Below are positions 9,931-16,827 of a stretch of DNA of 64,000 bases, one piece after another. Origin of the DNA: an uncultured Candidatus Saccharibacteria bacterium (lineage in GTDB: Bacteria > Patescibacteriota > Saccharimonadia > Saccharimonadales > Saccharimonadaceae); the NCBI GenBank assembly GCA_947302355.1, contig CAMYUU010000002.1, forward strand, positions 1 to 64,000, in the 5' to 3' direction. Below the pieces are notes generated by a model. The model had not been told where the DNA came from. It worked only from the letters and a program-made list of their open reading frames with translations, and did not search any database. Made by a program: the position numbers and the translations under genes. Numbering within the stretch: position 1 is the first letter of the stretch; each line of letters starts with the position of its first letter.

Positions 9931-9939
9931 TATATCCCT

Positions 9940-9968
9940 ATTGTAGCGCATTGGCACTCGTATGTCAA
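9940..9968 (-). promoter_or_regulatory. dnaK promoter
   Basis: On the minus strand TTGACA (9963-9968), 17 nt and TACAAT (9940-9945) form a near-consensus housekeeping promoter. Its -35 fills the first six bases of the loop of the upstream CIRCE-like site. Confidence 0.9.
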
Positions 9969-9977
9969 GACCGCTAA
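9951..9977 (-). promoter_or_regulatory. Degenerate second CIRCE-like operator of dnaK
   Basis: On the minus strand TTAGCGGTC-N9-GAGTGCCAA keeps the exact 9-nt spacing and matches 7/9 and 8/9 of the arms. It encloses the -35 hexamer as the hrcA CIRCE does. Confidence 0.7.
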
Positions 9978-10056
9978 TACAAAAATATTTTCGATTTTGT
10001 TACAGAGTATTGATGTGATATAAATAGAGATAGAATGTTGAATGGGAGATTTAAAA

Positions 10057-10989
10057 ATGACGGAACTCGAAAAAATCGGGATAAAAATAGGACATTATAC
10101 GGATGCTATGGGGTTGACTGGTGCGACTATTTTTGTGCCAGATAATGGTGCGGATATAGGAATAGATGTTAGAGGGTCAGATACTGGCACTATCAATATT
10201 CCCGCTTACGATACGAAGGGGGCTGATAAAGTAGTGAAAGCAATTGTGCTGACGGGTGGAAGTACGGCTGGATTAGAATGCGCGATAGGGGCTATGGATT
10301 ATCTACAGTCGCCAAGTGTCGTTGGGGCGGTGATTTATGATAGAGAAATAGGGGAAGATGAGAGGCCGCATTTGAAGGACGGGTTTGAGATGGCCCGAAA
10401 TGCCAGTTATAATAACTTGAAACAAGGGAATATTGGTGTTGGTACTGGGGCTACGGTTGGAAAATGGATTTATAAAAACAAAATGAAGGGTGGCTTTGGG
10501 ATTTCCATAAAAGAGGTGGCTGACAATGCATATATTGGTGCATTTGTTGCGGCAAATGCTATGGGGGACGTTATTAATCCTGTAACTAAGGAGTTTTATG
10601 CGGATACAGGTAAATATGATTTTATTAATTATTACGATAAGAGTTTTGGTAATAGTAAGATGGGGAGGGGTGCTAACACTACGCTTGCGGTCGTTGCAAC
10701 AAATATTGAGATGCATAGGGAGGAATTAATGAAGGTTTCTGAATTGGCGCAGGATGGCATGGCTAGAGCAATATACCCGGTCCATACTAATTGGGACGGC
10801 GATATTGTTTTTTCGATATCTTCGCATTGTAAAAATCGAGTTAAATTAAATCTGAGTTCTTTTGACTTAGTGAATTATGTTGGAATTGTCGCTTCCGATT
10901 TACTGGTTGAGGCAATAAGGAATGGGATAGAAAGTGCAGAGAGTGTGGGTGGATTTAGGGCGTATAGTGATATCAAAAAAACAAGTTGA
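10057..10989 (+). CDS. P1 (DmpA/S58) family peptidase
   Basis: This 310-residue protein belongs to the DmpA/BapA-type N-terminal nucleophile aminopeptidases, which cleave themselves into two chains before acting on small peptides or amides. Family blocks are visible: 'IKIGHYTDAMGLTG', 'IVLTGGSTAGLECA', 'GNIGVGTGATVGKW', 'NAMGDVINP', and the processing site 'GRGANTTLAVVATN', where the Thr after Asn would be the new N-terminal nucleophile. The track start (10042) is replaced by ATG 10057 because GGGAG lies 8 nt before it. No signal peptide is seen, so it is probably cytosolic and may help use scavenged peptides. Confidence 0.87.
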   Translation: MTELEKIGIKIGHYTDAMGLTGATIFVPDNGADIGIDVRGSDTGTINIPAYDTKGADKVVKAIVLTGGSTAGLECAIGAMDYLQSPSVVGAVIYDREIGEDERPHLKDGFEMARNASYNNLKQGNIGVGTGATVGKWIYKNKMKGGFGISIKEVADNAYIGAFVAANAMGDVINPVTKEFYADTGKYDFINYYDKSFGNSKMGRGANTTLAVVATNIEMHREELMKVSELAQDGMARAIYPVHTNWDGDIVFSISSHCKNRVKLNLSSFDLVNYVGIVASDLLVEAIRNGIESAESVGGFRAYSDIKKTS

Positions 10990-11016
10990 TTGTGCGAGGT
11001 GTTATGTTGTAATTAG

Positions 11017-11322
11017 CTTATACTAAAGTCATACACTGGTGCCATACTACTAATAAGCTTAACTATTCTTTCTGGTGGAATTCTTTTATCTAATCATTCT
11101 TTTGCTGACTCTGGAGTAGTTGATGCTAGTGTCACTGTTTCCATTTCCTGCACCATGACTGACACTAGTATAGAAGCGTCGTCTCGTGGTTTCGGAGGCG
11201 AATATTGGTCTCGTTCTACGACATCATATAATGAAATATATAATATGGAAGTTACCAAGAGCGGTATTCATTTTGAACAATACGGGCTGTCTGGTTCAAC
11301 AGTTCGCTGCCTCGCTCAATAA
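11017..11322 (+). pseudogene. FISUMP surface-protein remnant (internal deletion)
   Basis: In frame 1 an open stretch after a TAG (11014-11016) encodes a signal-peptide-like segment ('AILLISLTILSGGILL'), then 'ASVTVSISCTMTDT', which resembles the start of a mature surface protein, and directly after that the last ~45 residues of a FISUMP domain ('GGEYWSRS', 'GSTVRCLAQ'). No ATG, GTG or TTG precedes the hydrophobic segment, and the middle of a normal protein is absent. It reads as the two ends of a former adhesin joined by a large deletion. The ORF track missed it. Remaining bases of the 10990-11366 gap hold only the ruvB promoter. Confidence 0.8.
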
Positions 11323-11354
11323 AAATATATTCGACTAGGACCCAATATATCTGA

Positions 11355-11360
11355 TATAAT
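11355..11360 (+). promoter_or_regulatory. -10 of leaderless ruvB
   Basis: TATAAT is followed by six bases and the ruvB ATG, predicting a leaderless mRNA. Confidence 0.7.
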
Positions 11361-11366
11361 ATCATT

Positions 11367-12386
11367 ATGGCAATAGAGAGGTTAGTGGAGCCGACGGTGG
11401 CAGAGAATGATTCTGAGGAAGAGAAAATTGAAATTTCTCTTAGGCCGGTGACTTTTGGTGAGTATATTGGTCAGGAGCACCTGAAAAATAATATCAGGTT
11501 GGCGATTGATGCGGTAAAAAAGCGAAATGATGGCACCACTCTGGACCATGTATTATTGTATGGCCCGCCGGGACTTGGCAAGACGACGATGGCTGGTGTA
11601 ATTGCGCATGAGCTAGGCGCATCGCTTAGGGTAACTTCGGGGCCGGCAATTGAAAGGGCGGGAGACTTGGCGTCTATTTTGACTAATTTGAAAGATGGCG
11701 ACGTCTTATTTATTGATGAAATTCATCGCTTGCGTAGAACAGTAGAAGAAATACTATACTCTGCGATGGAAGATTATAAATTAGACATCGTAATAGGGAA
11801 GGGGCCGGCGGCGCGGAGTGTACGACTAGATTTGCCGAAGTTTACTGTAATTGGGGCAACTACTCGGACTGGATCACTGGCGGGGCCGCTCCGAGATAGG
11901 TTTGGTATTATTCATAGACTTGAATATTATAAAGAGCCTGAGATTGAGCAGATTATTAATCGCACGGCTGGGATTTTGAATACTAAGATTGTGCCAGAGG
12001 CGACGGGATTACTGGCGACGCGTTCAAGGCTTACGCCAAGGATTGCGAATCGTTTGTTTAAGAGGGTGAGGGATTTTGCGGATGTGAACGGTGACGGAAT
12101 AGTGGATCGGGAGATGGCCGTGCGCTCGCTTGAATTAATGGAGATTGACGAGCTAGGTCTAGATCCAGCAGATCGTAATATGCTCCAGCTGATGTATGAT
12201 AATTACGGAGATAGACCAGTAGGATTAACGACGATTGCTGCACTGACTGGCGATGAGGCGTCGACAATTGAAGATTATTATGAGCCATACCTATTGCAAA
12301 TGGGCTTAATTGCGCGTACGTCACGGGGGCGGGTGGTGACAGAAAAGGGAAAGTCGCACTTGAAAAATTACAAAAATAAGTTATAA
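11367..12386 (+). CDS. ruvB: Holliday junction branch migration ATPase RuvB
   Basis: This 339-residue AAA+ motor drives branch migration of Holliday junctions with RuvA and RuvC, neither of which is in the window. Seen are the N-terminal '[12 protein letters not shown]', Walker A 'GPPGLGKTT', Walker B 'LFIDEIHR', sensor 1 '[18 protein letters not shown]' and the C-terminal winged helix ending '[13 protein letters not shown]'. Length is normal. It starts without a leader just after TATAAT, and the bPH-domain gene follows 17 nt downstream with its own SD, so the two are probably cotranscribed. Confidence 0.97.
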   Translation: MAIERLVEPTVAENDSEEEKIEISLRPVTFGEYIGQEHLKNNIRLAIDAVKKRNDGTTLDHVLLYGPPGLGKTTMAGVIAHELGASLRVTSGPAIERAGDLASILTNLKDGDVLFIDEIHRLRRTVEEILYSAMEDYKLDIVIGKGPAARSVRLDLPKFTVIGATTRTGSLAGPLRDRFGIIHRLEYYKEPEIEQIINRTAGILNTKIVPEATGLLATRSRLTPRIANRLFKRVRDFADVNGDGIVDREMAVRSLELMEIDELGLDPADRNMLQLMYDNYGDRPVGLTTIAALTGDEASTIEDYYEPYLLQMGLIARTSRGRVVTEKGKSHLKNYKNKL

Positions 12387-12403
12387 TTGCGTAAAGGAGC
12401 GAT

Positions 12404-12976
12404 ATGGATGAGAGTTTAGTAAGAATCCGTCACGAAAGGAGTAAAAAAGACTTTCCTGACGTAAGTTTTCGTGATGACGAATACGTTGAGTACGTATTCT
12501 CGAGGGCGAAGGTTTGTCTTTGGGGGATTTTGCTCGCCACGTTTTCCGTACTGGTAATTATTCTATTGGCATTTCTATTTGTGTTGCTTGGACAAGAAAA
12601 GTTGGACGAGATGGGTAAGCGATTTCTATTTATACTTCTGTTTGCTTTGCTCGCTGCAGCTATTTTAATCAGTCTGGTTGCCGTTAAAATTTATAGAGGC
12701 AACCGTCTTTTTGTCACGAATAAACGGGTGATTCAGTTGATTATGAATACCATCGTCTCTAGCTCGGTGAATGTAATTGATTTGTCTTCGATAGAAGATG
12801 CGAGTTTTAGGCAGGATACGATAATGCAGAGGTTGTTCCATTATGGGACACTGAGGCTCGCTACGGTAGGTGATGAAACTACTTATACCTTTAAGTATTC
12901 TGACATTACGCCAGAAGAATTGAAGGGTGTATCTAGGCTGATTTCAGTCGCGAAAAAGACCATGACTAAAGATTAG
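12404..12976 (+). CDS. Bacterial PH (bPH_2) domain membrane protein
   Basis: This 190-residue protein has a cytosolic N-terminus with 'DDEYVEYVFSRAKVCLW', two membrane segments ('GILLATFSVLVIILLAFLFVLL' and 'FLFILLFALLAAAILISLV') and a C-terminal bPH-type beta domain ('FVTNKRVIQ', 'IDLSSIEDASF', 'GTLRLATVG'). That arrangement matches the YdbS/YdbT-like family, which is membrane-associated and poorly understood. The start is supported by AAAGGAG 7 nt upstream. It follows ruvB closely, but no functional link is obvious. Its stop overlaps the stop of the convergent prepilin gene by four bases. Confidence 0.8.
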   Translation: MDESLVRIRHERSKKDFPDVSFRDDEYVEYVFSRAKVCLWGILLATFSVLVIILLAFLFVLLGQEKLDEMGKRFLFILLFALLAAAILISLVAVKIYRGNRLFVTNKRVIQLIMNTIVSSSVNVIDLSSIEDASFRQDTIMQRLFHYGTLRLATVGDETTYTFKYSDITPEELKGVSRLISVAKKTMTKD

Positions 12977-13359
12977 TTACGGTTGTATTTAGTGTAGGTA
13001 TCTTCTTTTTCGAGGTCTGCTTTTAGAATGTACTCTTGACATTTGCCGTCGTTGCAGTTGGCGGCTTCGTAAGAGTAGGAGCTTTGAGGGTCACCAAGAT
13101 TAAAGCCGGATGGGTCGGTCCAGAGGGATGGGTCGATGACGGTGATATTCTTATCGGAAATTGATTCGGGGTAGTAGCCGTGTGCAGGATAGAAGCTTTC
13201 TTCCAGAGCGTAATACATAGCATTAATAGCAATTTTGCGATCTTCATCACGTTCCATAGCATCGATATTGGATTTTTGAACTAAGAAAAGAATAAGTAAA
13301 AGGCTAGCGAAAACTGCGACAATACTGATTTCTAAAATAGTAAAACCTTGTTTTTTCAT
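12973..13359 (-). CDS. Type IV prepilin-like protein
   Basis: This 128-residue protein carries a class III (prepilin) signal: a short basic leader 'MKKQG' followed by 'FTILEISIVAVFASLLLILFLV', with Gly at -1, Phe at +1 and Glu at +5. PilD would cleave after the Gly and the hydrophobic helix would pack into the pilus. The globular part has a possible disulfide pair around 'CNDGKC'. It stands alone but can be supplied to the machine powered by PilB (21171-22793). No peptidase or PilC is in the window. The gene is predicted leaderless. Confidence 0.85.
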   Translation of the reverse strand: MKKQGFTILEISIVAVFASLLLILFLVQKSNIDAMERDEDRKIAINAMYYALEESFYPAHGYYPESISDKNITVIDPSLWTDPSGFNLGDPQSSYSYEAANCNDGKCQEYILKADLEKEDTYTKYNRN

Positions 13360-13365
13360 AAGTAA

Positions 13366-13371
13366 ATTATA
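13366..13371 (-). promoter_or_regulatory. -10 of leaderless prepilin gene
   Basis: TATGC-TATAAT on the minus strand, six bases before the ATG. Confidence 0.7.
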
Positions 13372-13417
13372 GCATATATTGGAGGCGTGGTGGGATAAGA
13401 GTATGTAATTATTTGGA

Positions 13418-13450
13418 CAAAAGAGTGCCCGGGCTTGCGCCCGAGCGGGG
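13418..13450 (-). terminator. Terminator of 13454-13798
   Basis: An 8-bp GC stem closed by a GCAA tetraloop and followed by a U-rich tail. A ~30-bp block of it recurs identically at 13915-13944, after the paralogous gene. Confidence 0.8.
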
Positions 13451-13453
13451 TGG

Positions 13454-13798
13454 TTAATATGGGATCAAGACCCAGATGTGGCCTTTGCGCTTCTTTTCAT
13501 CATAGCTAGCTTCAAACTTGAATGATGTTTCGAGCGCGTTGGGTTCGAAGCATTTGATTGATGGTATCTCGCAATAACCTTTGATGGAGAGCTTGTTGCC
13601 ATCGGAGTCATCCTCATACCCTAGTGTGGTGACCGTGATGATTCTAGCGTCTACGGTCGAGAGCATGTAGTCTTTCTCGAGAGTAAAACCTGTGATAGGG
13701 ATGACTGCGTCTGCGTTGAAAGCATACCTCCACTTGTCGATTAGCTCGTCCCTCGTCGGTCCTTTCAGAATGGAATAGCCTTTCCACTTGACAACCAC
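13454..13798 (-). CDS. Small soluble protein of unknown function (paralog of 13949-14293)
   Basis: I do not recognise this 114-residue protein. It has no signal peptide or membrane segment and looks like an all-beta domain with alternating hydrophobic residues. It aligns over its full length with the next upstream gene: '.I..GP.R..L', 'FT.E..Y', 'I..VT...Y', 'L.I.G.C' and a final 'KG.I...I'. Promoter TTGACA-17-TATTAT, a leader of ~65 nt, an AAAGGAG site and a GTG start are visible on the minus strand, with a strong terminator after it. It is thus a complete, independently controlled unit arising from a local duplication. Confidence 0.75.
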   Translation of the reverse strand: MVVKWKGYSILKGPTRDELIDKWRYAFNADAVIPITGFTLEKDYMLSTVDARIITVTTLGYEDDSDGNKLSIKGYCEIPSIKCFEPNALETSFKFEASYDEKKRKGHIWVLIPY

Positions 13799-13856
13799 AA
13801 GAATCTCCTTTCAAATGTGCTATCCGAAGGATACGTTAACCTCGTATAGGCTGGTT

Positions 13857-13885
13857 TGTATAATACTACGAATTGTGTTTATTGT
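13857..13885 (-). promoter_or_regulatory. Promoter of 13454-13798
   Basis: On the minus strand TTGACA, 17 nt and TATTAT. The leader contains a small hairpin (TATCC-TTC-GGATA) before the SD. Confidence 0.75.
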
Positions 13886-13909
13886 CAAGAATCACGGACT
13901 AGTTTTCTG

Positions 13910-13944
13910 AAAAGAAGAGTGCCCGGGCTTGCGCCCGAGCGGGG
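13910..13944 (-). terminator. Terminator of 13949-14293
   Basis: The same GCAA-capped 8-bp GC hairpin and flanking bases as at 13421-13450, copied with the duplicated gene. Confidence 0.8.
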
Positions 13945-13948
13945 GTGG

Positions 13949-14293
13949 TTAGGAAAGTTGGATGGTGAGTAGGATTTTGCCTTTGTGCGTCTCCGCGTTG
14001 TAGATGGCGACGAAGTGATAAATGCCATCGAGCGGAATTATGTCAAGGCATTCTATTTGAGCTTGGCAGCGGCCACAGATACGAAGGTTTTCACCAGAGT
14101 GGTTCATGTATTGAATAGAGGTGACTCTGACGATTTTGATATCTGTAAATGGGATCTTGTAGCCGTTTAACTCGATAGTGAAACTGCTGGAGATTTCGAC
14201 TTCATTGTCGAAAGTGTACTCAAAAGCGGTAAACAGCTTGTGCCGCTCTGGCCCTTCTATGATGTTGAATTGCCATGCCGTCTCCATGTCCAT
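13949..14293 (-). CDS. Small soluble protein of unknown function (paralog of 13454-13798)
   Basis: This unrecognised 114-residue protein has the same length and residue pattern as its downstream neighbour, without signal or membrane segments. It has its own promoter (TTGACA-17-TACTAT on the minus strand), a ~90-nt leader, a GAGAGGA Shine-Dalgarno and a GCAA-loop terminator. The proteins have diverged strongly while the terminators have not, which suggests either strong selection on the terminator or homogenisation. A cytosolic role is likely from the lack of export signals. Confidence 0.75.
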   Translation of the reverse strand: MDMETAWQFNIIEGPERHKLFTAFEYTFDNEVEISSSFTIELNGYKIPFTDIKIVRVTSIQYMNHSGENLRICGRCQAQIECLDIIPLDGIYHFVAIYNAETHKGKILLTIQLS

Positions 14294-14355
14294 ACAAATT
14301 TTCCTCTCTAAGGTACTACCAGGCAGAAAGCCTTTTGCTAACTGCTAGATGAGCT

Positions 14356-14390
14356 AGTTTTTATATAGTACTATATTTATTGATTTTTGT
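14356..14390 (-). promoter_or_regulatory. Promoter of 13949-14293
   Basis: On the minus strand TTGACA, 17 nt and TACTAT, followed by a ~90-nt leader. Coordinates are approximate to a few bases. Confidence 0.7.
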
Positions 14391-14404
14391 CAATTGTTAA
14401 GGCC

Positions 14405-14433
14405 TTGCTATTATTAAATATTTAAGATATAAT
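14405..14433 (+). promoter_or_regulatory. Promoter of tRNA-Met
   Basis: TTGCTA (14405-14410), 17 nt and TATAAT (14428-14433), ten bases before the tRNA. Confidence 0.75.
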
Positions 14434-14442
14434 TGGTCTGTT

Positions 14443-14519
14443 GGTACCGTAGCTCAGCTGGTTAGAGCGTGGGACTCATAAGCCCAAGGTCGGTGGTTCA
14501 AGACCACCCGGTACCACCA
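14443..14519 (+). tRNA. tRNA with CAU anticodon (elongator Met, or Ile2)
   Basis: The cloverleaf is complete: acceptor GGTACCG/CGGTACC, discriminator A and an encoded CCA; D arm AGCTC..GAGC; T loop TTCAAGA. The anticodon CAT is at 14477-14479. Base pair 1-72 is G-C, so it is not the initiator. The anticodon stem has an A31-G39 mismatch next to the loop. Met against lysidine-modified Ile2 identity cannot be settled by eye. Confidence 0.93.
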
Positions 14520-14532
14520 TTTTTTTGTTCAA

Positions 14533-14560
14533 AAAGTGCCGAGAATACTCTCGGCACTTT
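14533..14560 (-). terminator. Terminator of 14564-14845
   Basis: A 12-bp perfect stem (AAAGTGCCGAGA and its complement) with a 4-nt loop, then a T-rich tail on the minus strand. It may also end the tRNA-Met transcript. Confidence 0.85.
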
Positions 14561-14563
14561 GGG

Positions 14564-14845
14564 TTAGAGGGAATCGAGAACTAAGAGTTTTCGATTCCCC
14601 GTTTCATCGACAGCGAGGTATATTTTGCCATCAATGAACTTGAGTAGCTGCTTAATACAGAGACGACTCTTGTTGTCGATTTTGCGATAGAGGAATCCTC
14701 GCTTTTTGTCCCACGGCTCAACGATGATTTGGTGGGTTTCCGTATCGTAGGCTATGCCAACTTCTCTTAACGGTTTACCGTTAAAGTATTCCTTGAGAGC
14801 GATTCTCCCAGCACTGTCGACGACGATTTCATCAATAACGTGCAT
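14564..14845 (-). CDS. Small beta-rich protein with two internal repeats, function unknown
   Basis: This 93-residue protein contains two similar halves: 'VDSAGRIALKEYFNG..REVGIAYD..THQIIVEP' and 'IDNKSRLCIKQLLKF..GKIYLAVD..GNRKLLVLD'. The 'D..GRI.L' start and strand-turn-strand pattern recall swapped-hairpin (AbrB/MraZ-like) domains, which bind DNA as dimers, but key residues cannot be verified and the assignment is a guess. The promoter is TTGTCT-16-TATAAA, the SD is AAGGAGG and a strong terminator follows, making it an autonomous gene. Confidence 0.65.
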   Translation of the reverse strand: MHVIDEIVVDSAGRIALKEYFNGKPLREVGIAYDTETHQIIVEPWDKKRGFLYRKIDNKSRLCIKQLLKFIDGKIYLAVDETGNRKLLVLDSL

Positions 14846-14920
14846 GGCTACCTCCTTCGTTTATGATACAAATGAGCCACTTTATATTTATAACATAAAA
14901 AAATAAAAAGACAAGTATTA

Positions 14921-14943
14921 GGTTTATGGTACACCAGACACGA
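14921..14943 (-). repeat. Duplicated 3' end of tRNA-Arg(CCG)
   Basis: About 23 bp repeat the 3' terminus of the tRNA at 15002-15023 (TGGTACACC.GACACGA plus flank) with few changes, 60-80 bp beyond the tRNA end. No element lies between the copies. Confidence 0.55.
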
Positions 14944-14969
14944 AATAATTATCTAGTCGGGCAGTATTC

Positions 14970-15006
14970 AAAACCATAGAATATAACAAGTTATATTTTC
15001 TGGTTT
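14970..15006 (-). terminator. Terminator of tRNA-Arg(CCG)
   Basis: Arms of 18 nt around a 2-nt gap pair at 16 of 18 positions and end in TTTT on the minus strand, directly after the tRNA. Confidence 0.65.
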
Positions 15007-15083
<77 letters not shown>

Positions 15084-15217
15084 AAAAAATAGCGTTTTTT
15101 ATTATATCATATCTGTAGAGAAAAAACCACCGGGATTAATTGCATTTTTTGATAAAAATGTTATTATATAAATTGTAGTGGGGTGTACATTTAAGTCTCT
15201 AGAGGAAGAAGGTGAAT

Positions 15218-16573
15218 ATGTATACGCTGATTCATGATGTCAGGATTCAGCAGCCGAGACTGGCTGGTGTGCCTGACTATTCCCACTTTGGTTCTGTTGA
15301 TATCTTGATAAAAGGAGGTAGGATTGAAGAAATAAGCCAATCTCGGCCAGAGTCTATTCATGCTTCTCGGGCGAGCCTGGTGATTGATGGCAAAGGTTTG
15401 TGTATCGCGCCTGGTTTTGTCGATACGCATTCGCATTTCCGCGATCCGGGACAGACTGACAAGGAGGACATAATTAGCGGAGCCGAGGCAGCCAAACGTG
15501 GTGGCTACACCACAATCGTAACAATGGCAAACACGGTGCCGCCGATCGACGATGTAAAATCAGTGAAATATGTCCGCGACAAAGGAGCAACTACCGGCAT
15601 CAACATCATGCCATGTGCAACTGTGACGAAGGGTATGATGGGCGTGGAACTTACGGATATGAAAGCTCTGGTTGATGCTGGGGCGGTCGGTTTCACTGAT
15701 GATGGCAAGCCAATTACTGACGGGGAATTGGTGTACAAGGCCATGTTGATGGCGAAAAGCCTTGGTGTGCCGATTAGCTTTCACGAAGAAGATCCACGTT
15801 ACATAGCTACTCCTGGCTTCAATACTAGTCCTACTATTCGTGTGGGGCTTGGTATTACGGGGGCGGGCGAGAAGGCGGAGTATTCTATGGTAGCGCGTGA
15901 TTTGGGTCTGGCGGTCGAAACTGGCGCTCGTATCATTTTCCAGCATATTAGCTGTCAGATGAGTGTTGAGTTGATTCGTTGTTTCAAGGAGATGGGTTTC
16001 AACAATATCTTTGCCGAAGCTACTCCGCACCATCTACTTTTAGATGAGAGCGATGCTGTGCGGCTGGGGACTCTGGCCAAGATGAATCCTCCGCTTAGAA
16101 GCGAGGAAGACCGACTTGCGATTATTGAGGGCTTGTTTGATGGGACGCTTGATTTCATCGCGACCGATCATGCTCCGCACACAGTTGAGGAAAAGAATCG
16201 TGGCCTGATTAGGTCCCCAAGTGGAGTGATTGGGCTCGAGACGGCTTTCCCGATGGTGGCTACATATTTGCGCAAATCGCCTGAGTTCTCGGCTATGGGG
16301 GATGATTACTACCCTGAGATTATCAGACGGATAAGCACAAATCCTGCACAAGCGTACGGTTTTGATGCTGGCGTGATTCGTAAGTCAGCTCCGGCGGATT
16401 TCGTGATCTTTGATCCGAATGCGAAGTGGAAAGTGGACGCCGAAAACTTTGCTTCGAAGGCCAGGAATACACCTTTTGATGGGTGTGAGGTCGAGTGTAG
16501 GGTGGAAGCGACCATCTGCGGCGGTAAGATTGTCTACCAGAATCTGGATAGTTGTATCTCGATTATGCAGTAG
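15218..16573 (+). CDS. pyrC: Dihydroorotase, class I
   Basis: This 451-residue zinc amidohydrolase cyclises carbamoyl-aspartate to dihydroorotate in de novo pyrimidine synthesis. Metal and active-site motifs are visible: 'DTHSHFRDPG' (two His and a substrate Arg), 'MANTVPP', 'FTDDGKPI', 'SFHEED', 'FQHIS' and 'IATDHAPHT' (catalytic Asp), and the C-terminal 'PADFVIFDP' composite-domain strand. ATG 15218 is preferred over GTG 15212, with AGAGGAAGAAGG upstream. No other de novo pyrimidine gene is nearby except pyrG, which acts later; with a partial pathway this could be an acquired gene or a related cyclic amidohydrolase. Its codon use looks somewhat GC-richer than its neighbours. Confidence 0.88.
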   Translation: MYTLIHDVRIQQPRLAGVPDYSHFGSVDILIKGGRIEEISQSRPESIHASRASLVIDGKGLCIAPGFVDTHSHFRDPGQTDKEDIISGAEAAKRGGYTTIVTMANTVPPIDDVKSVKYVRDKGATTGINIMPCATVTKGMMGVELTDMKALVDAGAVGFTDDGKPITDGELVYKAMLMAKSLGVPISFHEEDPRYIATPGFNTSPTIRVGLGITGAGEKAEYSMVARDLGLAVETGARIIFQHISCQMSVELIRCFKEMGFNNIFAEATPHHLLLDESDAVRLGTLAKMNPPLRSEEDRLAIIEGLFDGTLDFIATDHAPHTVEEKNRGLIRSPSGVIGLETAFPMVATYLRKSPEFSAMGDDYYPEIIRRISTNPAQAYGFDAGVIRKSAPADFVIFDPNAKWKVDAENFASKARNTPFDGCEVECRVEATICGGKIVYQNLDSCISIMQ

Positions 16574-16614
16574 TACTTATCTTGATTGCCGAGTTTCGTT
16601 CTTCGTCTCTAGAG

Positions 16615-16640
16615 AAAAACCCAGCGAGAGCTGGGTTTTT
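16615..16640. terminator. Bidirectional terminator after pyrC and tRNA-Arg(UCG)
   Basis: An 11-bp perfect stem AAAAACCCAGC/GCTGGGTTTTT with a GAGA loop serves both converging transcripts. Confidence 0.92.
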
Positions 16641-16659
16641 CTTGTGGTAAATTTCGCAA

Positions 16660-16736
16660 TGGTACACCGGGAGGGATTCGAACCCACGACCCCTTGTTCC
16701 GAAGACAAGTGCTCTAATCCACTGAGCTACCGGTGC
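16660..16736 (-). tRNA. tRNA-Arg(TCG)
   Basis: Minus strand: GCACCGG/CCGGTGT acceptor with encoded CCA, D arm TAGCTCAGTGGATTAGAGC, anticodon stem CTTGT/ACAAG around CTTCGGA (anticodon TCG), T loop TTCGAAT. Confidence 0.95.
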
Positions 16737-16793
16737 ATCGGATATATTATATCACTTTTTTAGGGATTTTAAAGCGTATGCCTGGTGCTAAGG

Positions 16794-16822
16794 TTGAAGG
16801 CTTGTGATAGTTGTGCTACAAA
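16794..16822 (+). promoter_or_regulatory. Promoter of leaderless comEC-like gene
   Basis: TTGAAG (16794-16799), 17 nt and TACAAA (16817-16822), five bases before ATG 16828. Confidence 0.6.
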
Positions 16823-16827
16823 AAGGC

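Noticed and set aside
12973-12976. Overlapping stops of the bPH gene and the prepilin gene as a frameshift signal
   Set aside because: The genes are convergent; a 4-base overlap of stop codons is ordinary in compact genomes.
16410-16763. 117-aa ORF on the plus strand with 'HREGFEPTTPCSEDKCSNPLSYRC'
   Set aside because: This is a translation through the reverse complement of tRNA-Arg(UCG), a well-known spurious annotation, and it overlaps pyrC.
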